Shown: positions 7,013 through 14,926 of the stretch, piece after piece
Layout of the letters: every line of letters starts with the position of its first letter
Position numbering within the stretch: position 1 is the stretch's first letter
NCBI GenBank assembly: GCA_036806345.1
Contig: DAIROT010000009.1
Coordinates: 1-58,692 of the forward strand
Source: QHCF01 sp003244275
GTDB lineage: Bacteria > Actinomycetota > Acidimicrobiia > Acidimicrobiales > QHCF01
Direction: 5' to 3'
DNA: 58,692 nucleotides
The notes under the pieces: generated by a model
The model's database searches: none
What the model was told of the DNA's origin: nothing
What the model saw: the letters and a program-made list of their open reading frames with translations, nothing else
Program-made: the position numbers and the translations under genes

Positions 7013-7291
7013 ATGGCAAGAACTACTGGGACGACCTCATTGTCCAAGCTGGTCGCACTTGGAGTGCTGAAGTGCGACGAGAGGCTGGCACTCCGCAGGA
7101 GATCGCAGCCTGAGGTCGAAGCCTCTCTGACAGAGAGAGGAACGATCCAAATGGGTCGCAATGATTACGCAACACCCAGCGCGGCTGCTCGGGCGGCCCT
7201 TGGTGGCCGGCCAACAGATGGATGGCTCCGCTGGCGCATACCCAGACTGGGCTACGCCACCCTGGCCAAGGTGAGGGACTCGAATGGCTGA
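7013..7291 (+). CDS. RAMA-domain protein (restriction/methyltransferase accessory domain)
   Basis: 92 aa with a strong Shine-Dalgarno (CAGGAGGG) ahead of ATG 7013. The order SLSKLVALGVLKCDERLALR, EVEASLTERGTIQMGRNDYA, TPSAAARAALGG and DGWLRWRI matches the small RAMA domain (restriction enzyme adenine methylase associated), which is usually fused to or next to methyltransferases and nucleases. That assignment rests on the pattern (LI..G.L, G.I, SPSAAA, NGW.FW) and not on a search. The last 8 bp overlap the MT-A70 methyltransferase start, so the two are translationally coupled. It probably helps target or regulate the methyltransferase. Confidence 0.72.
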   Translation: MARTTGTTSLSKLVALGVLKCDERLALRRRSQPEVEASLTERGTIQMGRNDYATPSAAARAALGGRPTDGWLRWRIPRLGYATLAKVRDSNG

Positions 7292-7919
7292 ACGGCGCCT
7301 GGCCCTACCGGAATTAGACATCGCGCCGTTCGGAACCCTCCTGGCCGATCCTCCGTGGCGGTTCCAGAATCGCACAGGCAAGGTGGCGCCGGAGCACGCC
7401 CGTTTGTCCCGTTATGACACCATGACCACCGAGGAGATCGCCGTCCTGCCCGTGGCGGAAGTTATGGCTCACCAGTCCCACTGCTACTTATGGGTGCCCA
7501 ACGCCCTGGTCGCCGACGGGCTGGCCGTGATGGTGGCGTGGGGTTTCACCTACAAGTCCATGGTGGTGTGGGCCAAGCGTCGCAAGGACGGTGGCCCCGA
7601 TGGGCGCGGCGTCGGGTTCTACTTCCGTAATGTCACCGAGCCCCTGCTCTTCGGAGTACGGGGCAAGCTACGCACGCTTGCCCCCGGTCGGCGACAGGTC
7701 AACATGATCGAGACCCGCAAGCGTGAGCACTCCCGCAAGCCCGATGAGCAGTACAAGATCATCGAATCGTGCTCGCCAGGCCCGTACCTCGAGCTGTTCG
7801 CCCGCTATCCGCACGAAGGGTGGACTGGATGGGGGAATGAAGCCGACGGGGGCGTCATCCCGCGGGGTCGCCGGTACTCGAGCTACGGTCCCGTCGCCGG
7901 GTTGGCCGGTCAGTCGTAG
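7284..7919 (+). CDS. MT-A70 family N6-adenine methyltransferase
   Basis: 211 aa. The catalytic motif DPPW is at residues 22-25 (LLADPPWRF), followed by YDTMTTEEIAVLPVAEV, CYLWVPNALVADGLAVMVAW GFTYKS and VWAKRRK, the usual MT-A70 order. FRNVTEPLLFGVRGK and RKREHSRKPDEQYKIIE then complete the fold, and CSPGPYLELFARYPHEGWTG W is the standard end. Enzymes of this family transfer methyl from SAM to adenine N6; in bacteria and phages they are mainly DNA methyltransferases. No restriction endonuclease is nearby, so it is an orphan methyltransferase with its RAMA partner. Its 3' end overlaps the convergent HAD gene by 10 bp. Confidence 0.9.
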   Translation: MAERRLALPELDIAPFGTLLADPPWRFQNRTGKVAPEHARLSRYDTMTTEEIAVLPVAEVMAHQSHCYLWVPNALVADGLAVMVAWGFTYKSMVVWAKRRKDGGPDGRGVGFYFRNVTEPLLFGVRGKLRTLAPGRRQVNMIETRKREHSRKPDEQYKIIESCSPGPYLELFARYPHEGWTGWGNEADGGVIPRGRRYSSYGPVAGLAGQS

Positions 7920-8419
7920 TACCCGGAGTGGATGTACATGCATGGTATGCCCTCGGCGCGAAACATCTCCAGGTTGCGCCGATCGTCCTCGAACGCCAGA
8001 CGCAGCTGCAGGCCCCGGCTCCTGAGCTCGGCCACCGCCGCCCGCTTGAACCCGCTGGCCGCTCCCCGGTCACCGGCGGCGCGCATGATGAGCAGGTCCC
8101 AGCGCAGGCCGAAGCGCTCCAGCCAGGCCAACGTCTGAGGTTGCACGCGCATGGGCCGACCGGTGAGCAGCACGACCCCCAGGTCCTGGTCCAGGAGTCC
8201 CAGCAACCGGGCTACCTCCTCGATCAGGAGATCCTCCCCACAGGCGTCGAAGAACGCCCTCCAGTCCCGCTGGCCAGACGCCAGAAAATGTTGCCTGCTG
8301 GCGGCATCAGATAGAACGCCGTCCAAGTCGAACACCACCGCTGGGCCAGGGGCCACCGCTCCCGTGTGCCAGCGCCAGTGGGGGGGAACCGCCGAATCGG
8401 CCAGCTCCGACCGCTCCAT
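7910..8419 (-). CDS. HAD-family phosphatase, polynucleotide 3'-phosphatase-like
   Basis: 169 aa from ATG 8419. All four HAD motifs are visible: VVFDLDGVLSD (motif I with the nucleophile and acid Asp), LLTGRP (motif II), the Lys in SGFKRAAVAEL (motif III) and LAFEDDRRN (motif IV). LLTGRPMRVQPQTLAWLERF resembles the phosphatase domain of T4-type polynucleotide kinase/phosphatase and related stand-alone HADs, so the substrate may be a nucleic-acid end or nucleotide; this is inference. It is divergent from the DUF2156 fusion gene (93-bp gap) and convergent with the methyltransferase. Confidence 0.8.
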   Translation of the reverse strand: MERSELADSAVPPHWRWHTGAVAPGPAVVFDLDGVLSDAASRQHFLASGQRDWRAFFDACGEDLLIEEVARLLGLLDQDLGVVLLTGRPMRVQPQTLAWLERFGLRWDLLIMRAAGDRGAASGFKRAAVAELRSRGLQLRLAFEDDRRNLEMFRAEGIPCMYIHSGYYD

Positions 8420-8512
8420 CGGGGTCACCCTAGCCCTGGACAATCGCTCGGTCCGGCGTCCAGCAGCCGCCGAGAGCAACCCACTGCTCAGCAGGGGCAA
8501 GGGACTGACACA

Positions 8513-11500
8513 ATGGTGCCCGTGGTCCCGGCCGAGCAGGGTGACGGCATCCCAGTGATGGACGGCATCCCCGTTCCAGACGCCGTCAAAGTGACAGATG
8601 TGGTCGAAGTGCCTGACGTCATCGAGGTGGCCGTGGGAGTGGGCAGTCGGGTCATGGTGGTGAGCGATCTCCTGCTCGGGTCGCAAGCCACCCCGGTGTC
8701 GACCTCGATCAGCATCGAGCTGAGCCAGGCCATCACCCGTTGTGACGGCCCCGCCGTGCTGATCCTGGCCGGCAACCTGTTCGAGCTGCTGGCCACCGAT
8801 CGGCCCGACCCCCTGGCCGCCCTGACTGCCCATCCTGAGTTGACGGCGGCAGTGGTTGCCTTTGGCCGGGGCGTTGGGCGTCAGGTGCTGTGCCTGCCGG
8901 GCAGCCGTGACGGTCGCGTGGCCTGGGACGGCTCAGCCGGCCGAACGGTGGTCGAACGACTCGGCGCCAAGTTGGCCCTCGCCGTTGAGTTGCGAGTCGA
9001 GACCGGGGCTGGCACCCGGGAGGTCAGGGTGGAGCCCGGTCACCGTTTCGACCCCCGCAACGCGGTGGTGGACCCCCGCAGTCCGGCCGAGTCGCCCCTC
9101 GGACACCATGTGGCCAAGGAGATCCTCCCCAGTCTCGGACCAGCCGGCACGTGGCTGGCCGGGGCCGAAAGACTGAGCGATCCGAGCGCCTTTCCCCGCT
9201 TCTTCGCATCTCGACTGGTCTACCGACACCTGGCCCACTACGCCGGGTGGCTGCTGATCCCCTTCGTCCTGGCCATAGTGCTGGAGCTTCCCCTCACCTA
9301 CCTCATCCCGGGAGTGGGTCACCATCGCGCCGGCCTGGCCCCCTGGCCCCTGCGCCTGGTGGTGGTGGGAGCAACCACCACCGTCTATCTGGCACTGGTG
9401 CTGGTGGGTGCCCTGCTGGTGAGCCGGCGCACGTCGGCGGCCATCAGCGGGGCCGCCCTCGGGCCATCGGGTGGCCCCAACGACTCAGCCCGCGCCGAGG
9501 CCAGGGCGCTGGTCACCTCGGGCCATGCCGGCCTGATCACTGGCCACACCCGCCAACCGGAGCTGGCCATGCTCGGCCCGGGCTTTTACGCCAACACGGG
9601 AGCCGCGGGTGAGGTGGTCGACGAGCTGCCCGCCCGCATGGGTCTGCCTCCGGTGTTCCGTCATCGCCGGCTGCTCTCCTGGTTGGAGATCGAGGCGGGG
9701 GCCGACCTCCACGTACGCCTGCTCCATGCCCACCAGGATCTGGCCCACCAGGATCCAGTGTCAGCCAAGCCGGGCCGCCGGCCGGTCGAGCGTCTCATGG
9801 CCCGGGTGGGTCCCGTCCACGACTCCCGCCCGGTGGTCGTCGCCTCGTTCCCGCAGGGCTGCTCGTGGCCACCTGTTGCCGACACCAGTCGCCATCAGCG
9901 CAAGGCACGCCGGGCGGCGGCCGTCCTCATTGCCGCAGTCGGTCTCATCGACCTCGTCTCGGCCGTGACCCCCCCTCTCCGGGGACGCCTGGGCCTCGTG
10001 CTTGATCTTGTGCCGCTGAGCGTCTCCAAGGCGGCCACCGCCCTGGTGGCCCTGGCTGGACTGGGTCTGCTGGCCCTGGCTCAGGCGGTTAGGCGAGGCC
10101 AGCGCCAGGCCTGGGCGGTATCGCTGAGCCTCCTGGTCGGCACCAGCGTGGGCAACCTGGTCAAGGGTGGGGACTGGGAAGAGACCGCTGTGGCCCTGCT
10201 GGCGGCCTCGTACCTGGTGGCTACCCGGTCGTCTTTCGCGGCGGCCGTCGACCGACCGTCCCTGCGCCGGGGAGCCCTGACGGTGGTCACGGGAGCGATC
10301 GCCACCATCGTGGCCACCGTGGCCGCCCTCGAGGTGAGCCTCTCGGTGACTGATCATCGTCTCCTGGCTCCCGTCACCGCCGCCGAGGCGGTGGCCCAGC
10401 GCATGGTCGGGGTCCGCACCGTGGCCCTGCCCCACCGGGTGGGCGACTTCCTCAACCCGGCGCTGTTGGGAGTAGGAGTGGGCCTGGCCATCCTGCTGCT
10501 GGCCCTGGCCTTTCGCCCGGTGGTCAACGCCGGACTGGCCGCCTTGGCCCCGACCGCCGCCCTGGCCACCATCCGAGCTCGCGAGGTCGTGCGCCGCAAC
10601 GGTCAGGGCACCCTGGACTACTTCGCTCTACGGGCCGACAAGACCCACTTCTTCTGGCACGCCAGCCTGGTGGCCTACGGCGTCTACGGCAGCGTCTGTC
10701 TCGTGTCACCGGACCCCATCGGACCGGAGGCAGAGCGGGACGGGGTATGGGCTTCTTTTCGCAAATTTGCCGACGCTCAGGGCTGGACGGTAGCGGTGCT
10801 GGGGGCGGCTGAGGCGTGGCTCCCGGTCTACCGCTCGACCGGCATGCACGACCTTTACCTGGGCGACGAAGGGGTGGTCGACGTCACCTCCTTCTCCCTG
10901 GCGGGTGGTCACCACAAGGGCCTGCGCCAAGCGGTGAACCGCATCGCCAAGTACGGCTACACCATCTCCTTCCACGATCCCGCCCACCTCGACCCCGAGC
11001 TGGCCACCCGCGTCAGGGCGGTCATGACCAAGAGCCGCCGGGGCGACGTCGAGCGCGGCTTCTCCATGACCCTGGGGAGGATATTCGACCCCAACGACCA
11101 GGGCCTGCTGCTGGCGGTGGCCAGTGGGCCGGATGGCGAGCCGGTGGCATTTTGCCAGTTCGTCCCGGCTCCGGGGATCAACGGCTACTCCCTCGACCTC
11201 ATGCGCCGGGACGACGGCGACCATCCCAACGGCCTGCTCGACTTCGTGGTGGTGAGGACCATCGAGCACCTGCGTCAGGAGGGGATGCAGGGCCTGGGGC
11301 TCAACTTCGCCACCATGCGGGCGGTGCTGGCCGGGGAGACCGGCGAGTCCCTGCCCCAGCGAGCCCAGCGCTGGGTGCTGCGGCGCATGTCGGGATCGAT
11401 GCAGATCGAGTCCCTGTGGCGCTTCAACTCGAAGTTCGATCCAACCTGGCAGCCCCGGTACGGGGTTTACGACGCCCCCGAGCACGCCCTGGCGGTGGCC

Positions 11501-11635
11501 ATGGCCATTGCCCGGGCTGAGTCCTTCTGGGAGCTGCCGGTCATCGGCCGATTCCTGATGCCAGATGACGCGAAAAAGGGCTCTTCCGACGTCACCTCCC
11601 CTGCCCCCGTCAAGTCGGCGGCGCCCCCGCGCTGA
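8513..11635 (+). CDS. fusion: degenerate metallophosphoesterase + multi-span membrane region + MprF/DUF2156-type aminoacyl transferase
   Basis: 1040 aa from ATG 8513, preceded by GGGCAAGGGA. Residues about 45-350 follow the metallophosphoesterase fold, but with altered metal motifs: SDLLLG, AGNLFEL, PGSRDG and GHTRQPEL in place of SDxHxG, GDxxE, GNHD and GHTH. Two membrane helices (about 242-304) interrupt that domain. Six further hydrophobic segments follow (about 460-690). The C-terminal part (about 690-1025) is the DUF2156 / LPG-synthase domain: TLDYFALRADKTHFFWHASL, SFSLAGGHHKGLRQAVNRIA, KSRRGDVERGFSMTLGRIF, GYSLDLMRRD, GLGLNFATMRAV and ESLWRFNSKFDPTWQPRYGV. MprF-type enzymes transfer amino acids from aminoacyl-tRNA to phosphatidylglycerol and flip the product; here there is no LysRS domain. 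The phosphoesterase part is probably a binding or regulatory domain. Confidence 0.8.
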   Translation: MVPVVPAEQGDGIPVMDGIPVPDAVKVTDVVEVPDVIEVAVGVGSRVMVVSDLLLGSQATPVSTSISIELSQAITRCDGPAVLILAGNLFELLATDRPDPLAALTAHPELTAAVVAFGRGVGRQVLCLPGSRDGRVAWDGSAGRTVVERLGAKLALAVELRVETGAGTREVRVEPGHRFDPRNAVVDPRSPAESPLGHHVAKEILPSLGPAGTWLAGAERLSDPSAFPRFFASRLVYRHLAHYAGWLLIPFVLAIVLELPLTYLIPGVGHHRAGLAPWPLRLVVVGATTTVYLALVLVGALLVSRRTSAAISGAALGPSGGPNDSARAEARALVTSGHAGLITGHTRQPELAMLGPGFYANTGAAGEVVDELPARMGLPPVFRHRRLLSWLEIEAGADLHVRLLHAHQDLAHQDPVSAKPGRRPVERLMARVGPVHDSRPVVVASFPQGCSWPPVADTSRHQRKARRAAAVLIAAVGLIDLVSAVTPPLRGRLGLVLDLVPLSVSKAATALVALAGLGLLALAQAVRRGQRQAWAVSLSLLVGTSVGNLVKGGDWEETAVALLAASYLVATRSSFAAAVDRPSLRRGALTVVTGAIATIVATVAALEVSLSVTDHRLLAPVTAAEAVAQRMVGVRTVALPHRVGDFLNPALLGVGVGLAILLLALAFRPVVNAGLAALAPTAALATIRAREVVRRNGQGTLDYFALRADKTHFFWHASLVAYGVYGSVCLVSPDPIGPEAERDGVWASFRKFADAQGWTVAVLGAAEAWLPVYRSTGMHDLYLGDEGVVDVTSFSLAGGHHKGLRQAVNRIAKYGYTISFHDPAHLDPELATRVRAVMTKSRRGDVERGFSMTLGRIFDPNDQGLLLAVASGPDGEPVAFCQFVPAPGINGYSLDLMRRDDGDHPNGLLDFVVVRTIEHLRQEGMQGLGLNFATMRAVLAGETGESLPQRAQRWVLRRMSGSMQIESLWRFNSKFDPTWQPRYGVYDAPEHALAVAMAIARAESFWELPVIGRFLMPDDAKKGSSDVTSPAPVKSAAPPR

Positions 11636-11641
11636 GCCGTC

Positions 11642-13376
11642 TCAGAACAGCAGGGTGGCGCTGTGGGCAAAGTCGATGAGGGGCGCCGGATACAGGCCGA
11701 ACACCACAGTGACCGTCGCACACAGCCCCAGGGCCACCGCCAGCGAGGCCGGCACCGGGACCCGCTCGAGACTGGGCGCCACGTCGTCCTGGGCAGCCAC
11801 CAACAGGGCGACGCCGGCGGCCTGGGCTGATGCTGGCTCGCCGGGAACCGGGTCGCTGGCGGTGGCGGTGGCGGCCACGGCCGGCTGGCGCGCCACCTGG
11901 CATCCCCGCCGCGGCCTGGGTGATCCTGGGCTCAGTGACCGCCGGCTGGTCGTCCACCGCCAGCACCCGATCGGCCCCCACCACATCGGCTCCCTCCCCG
12001 GCACCCACATACATGAGCACGATGAGGCGCAGGTAGAAAAAGGCGGCGGTGACGGCCGACACCATGGCGATGATGGCCAGGGCGTAGGAGCCGCTGCCCA
12101 CCGCCGCCGCGATCACGTAGAACTTGGCCAGGAATCCAGTGGTGAAGGGGATACCGGCCTGGGCGGCCAGGAACAGGGTGAACACCAGGGCCAGGGCGGG
12201 TTGGCGTCGGGCCAGGCCCCGGTAGGCATCCAGGGTGTGGTTGGCGTCGCCGGTGCGCCCAACCGCGGTGACCACCGCGAAGCTGCCCACCACCATGAAG
12301 GTGTAGGCAAAGAGGTAGTAGAGCGATCCGGCGATCCCGGTGGCGCTGGCAGCCACCAGCCCCACGAGGACGAACCCGGCGTGGTTGATCGACGAGTAGG
12401 CCAGCATTCGCTTGACGTCCCGCTGGACCACGGCCGCCACCGCACCGACCAGCAAGGTGATGGCGGCGATGACCAGCACGGCTGGCTCCCAGTCCGACCG
12501 CAGCACCGAGAAGCTGGAGAAGAACACCCGCAGCAGGCCGGCGAAGCCCCCCGCCTTGGCCACCGCGGCCATGAAGGCGGTAGCCGGTGTGGGGGCGCCC
12601 TGGTAGACGTCGGGAGTCCAGGTGTGGAAGGGGACGGCCGCCACCTTGAAGCCCAGGCCGACCAGCAGGAGGGCGAGGCCGGCCAGGAGGACGCCATTGG
12701 AGGTGAGGACATTGGCAGCCAGGAAGGAGGCCACCTTGGCCAGGTTGGTGGAACCGGTCGCTCCGTAGACCAGGGCGATGCCATAGAGGAACAGCGCCGA
12801 GGAGAAAGCGCCGAGGATGAAGTACTTCATGGCCGCCTCCCCCGACTGGCTGCGCCGGGAGTGGTAGCCGGTCATGACGTAAAGGGCGATGGACAGGATC
12901 TCCAGCCCGAGGAAGATGACGATGAGGTCGTTGGCGGCGGCCATGAGCATGGCCCCGGAGGCCGAGAGAAGGGCCAGGACATAGAACTCGGGGCCCTCGA
13001 GATCCTCACGACGCAGGTACGACTCAGTGGTGAGCGCGCTCACCACCAGGGCACATGACACCAGGACGAGGAAGAAGACGCTGAAGCCGTCCACCGAGAT
13101 GGCGCCGGCCACGGCCAGGTAGCCGGGCCGGTGGTGATTGACCTTCTCCCACAACGACAGCGAGGCCACCAGGGCGGCCACCGAGACCGCCACCGTGTAG
13201 GCGGCATACATGCCCCGGGGCGCCCGCCTCTTGGTCAGAGAGGCCAGAGCCAGCAGGGCCAGCGCACCACCGATGAGGATCAGCTCGGGCAGGATGGCCG
13301 AGTAGGCCACCGGCGGACGGGCCAAGGGGGTGGTGGGAGCCACCTGGCCCAGCGCACCCAGCAGGGCCAGGCTCAT
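11642..13376 (-). CDS. nuoN: NADH-quinone oxidoreductase subunit N (apparent frameshift near the C-terminus)
   Basis: Membrane-arm antiporter-like subunit of complex I, last gene of the nuo operon. The start ATG 13376 overlaps the nuoM stop by 4 nt. ELILIGGALALLALASL, LGLEILSIALYVMTGYHSRR, KYFILGAFSSALFLYGIALV, FKVAAVPFHTWTPDVYQGAP and RMLAYSSINHAGFVLVG are typical. The first frame remains good through AFFYLRLIVLMYVGAGEG (about residue 450), then reads into low-complexity Arg/Gly sequence. The expected last helix and end (GLCATVTVVFGLYPAPLIDF AHSATLLF) lie in the next frame, ending at 11642. The frame change falls in a GC-rich linker around 11870-11990, with a GGCGGTGGCGGTGGCGG run. It could be a sequencing or assembly error, or a real mutation. 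Confidence 0.88.
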
Positions 13377-14926
13377 CGAGCTCCTCCGAGGGCGCTGGTG
13401 GTCCCGGCCGGCCGACTGGACTGAGTCGCCACCACCGGATAGTGCTTCCCGCTTCCGACGTCGATGTGGTGCACGAGGGCGTTGACCGACGGAGTGATGC
13501 GGTCGAGCAGGGGTCGGGGATAGACGCCGATGAACACGATGGCCATCACCAGTGGCGCCATCACCGCCCCCTCCTTCCATGTCATCTCTCGAAACAGGGC
13601 GTTGTCTCCCCGAGGCCGGCCGTGGAAGATCTGCTGGTAGGCCCACAGGAGATACACGGCGGCCAGGATCACCCCGGCCGTGCCGACCACCGCCCACCAC
13701 CGGTGGGTCACAAAGGTGCCGATCAGGATGAGGAACTCACCTACGAACCCGTTGAGCCCCGGCAGGCCGATGGAGGCCATCATCACCAGCGTGAACACGC
13801 CGGCCATGATGGGGGCCGGGCGCTGCAGGCCGTGCAGGTCGGGGATCTGCCAGGTCCGCCGGCGCTCGTAGATCATCCCCACCAGGAGGAACAGCGCAGC
13901 GGTATAGAGGCCGTGATTGAGCATCTGGAGCACCCCGCCCGAGATGCCCTGATTGGTGAAGGCAAAGGTGCCCAGCACGATGAAACCGAGGTGAGCCAGA
14001 GACGAGTAAGCCACCAGGCGCTTGAGATCCTTCTGGGCGGCCGCCACCACCGCTCCATAGATGATCCCTATGACCGCCAGGGTGAGCAGCACCGGAGCCA
14101 GGGTGACGGCCGCCTTGGGGAAGAGCTGGAAGTCGAACCGGACGATCCCGTATGTGCCCAGCTTGGCCATGACAGCGGCCAGGATGACCGAACCGCCCGC
14201 CGGGGCCTCGGTGTAGGCGTCGGGTGACCAGGTGTGCAACGGGAATATCGGCGCCTTGACGGCGAAGGCGGCGGTGAAGGCCAGGAGAAGGACGATCCCC
14301 ACCACCGACGAGTACTGCTGGGAGGACAGGGCCGTCAGGTCAAAGGTGAGGCTGCCACTGTGGCGCTGGTGGATGAAGACCACGGCCAACAGGCCGATGA
14401 GCAGGAACGCCGAGCCCAGGAAGGTGTAGAGGAAGAACTTGATGGCGGCGTAGCCCCGCCGGGAGAAGCCCCACCCTCCGATGATGAAGTAGGTGGGGAC
14501 CAGCGACAGCTCGAAGAACAGGAAGAAGAAGAGAAGATCCAGGGACAAGAAGCTGCCCAGGCAGGCCGTCTCCAGCAGCAGCATCCAGGCCACGAAGGCC
14601 TTGGGATCGCGCCTCACCCTGGCGCCGGCCAGCGTGACGGGGAAGAGGATCCCGCACAGCAGGACCAGGAACAGAGATATACCGTCCACACCCAGGTTCC
14701 ACGAGATGCCGAATGACCTGATCCAGGTGTGCCTGCTCACCATCTGGAAGCCCGGCTCGCCCACCCGGAAGTGCACGGCCAGGGCCACGGCCAGGCTACC
14801 CACCGCCACCGAGGCGACCATGCCCAGACCCTGGATCACCTTGGGCCGCGAGCGCGGCACCAGGGCCACCAGCAACGCGGCTCCGGCCGGCAACAGCACC
14901 ACGGTGGTTAGGTACGGGAAGGTCAT
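13373..14926 (-). CDS. nuoM: NADH-quinone oxidoreductase subunit M
   Basis: 517 aa, full length for the proton-pumping Mrp-like subunit. It has ELSLVPTYFIIGGWG (the conserved Glu in TM5), AFAVKAPIFPLHTWSPDAYT with the conserved Lys, AAQKDLKRLVAYSSLAHLGF, and MNHGLYTAALFLLVGMIYER. It overlaps nuoL and nuoN by 4-nt ATGA junctions. Confidence 0.97.
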   Translation of the reverse strand: MTFPYLTTVVLLPAGAALLVALVPRSRPKVIQGLGMVASVAVGSLAVALAVHFRVGEPGFQMVSRHTWIRSFGISWNLGVDGISLFLVLLCGILFPVTLAGARVRRDPKAFVAWMLLLETACLGSFLSLDLLFFFLFFELSLVPTYFIIGGWGFSRRGYAAIKFFLYTFLGSAFLLIGLLAVVFIHQRHSGSLTFDLTALSSQQYSSVVGIVLLLAFTAAFAVKAPIFPLHTWSPDAYTEAPAGGSVILAAVMAKLGTYGIVRFDFQLFPKAAVTLAPVLLTLAVIGIIYGAVVAAAQKDLKRLVAYSSLAHLGFIVLGTFAFTNQGISGGVLQMLNHGLYTAALFLLVGMIYERRRTWQIPDLHGLQRPAPIMAGVFTLVMMASIGLPGLNGFVGEFLILIGTFVTHRWWAVVGTAGVILAAVYLLWAYQQIFHGRPRGDNALFREMTWKEGAVMAPLVMAIVFIGVYPRPLLDRITPSVNALVHHIDVGSGKHYPVVATQSSRPAGTTSALGGAR

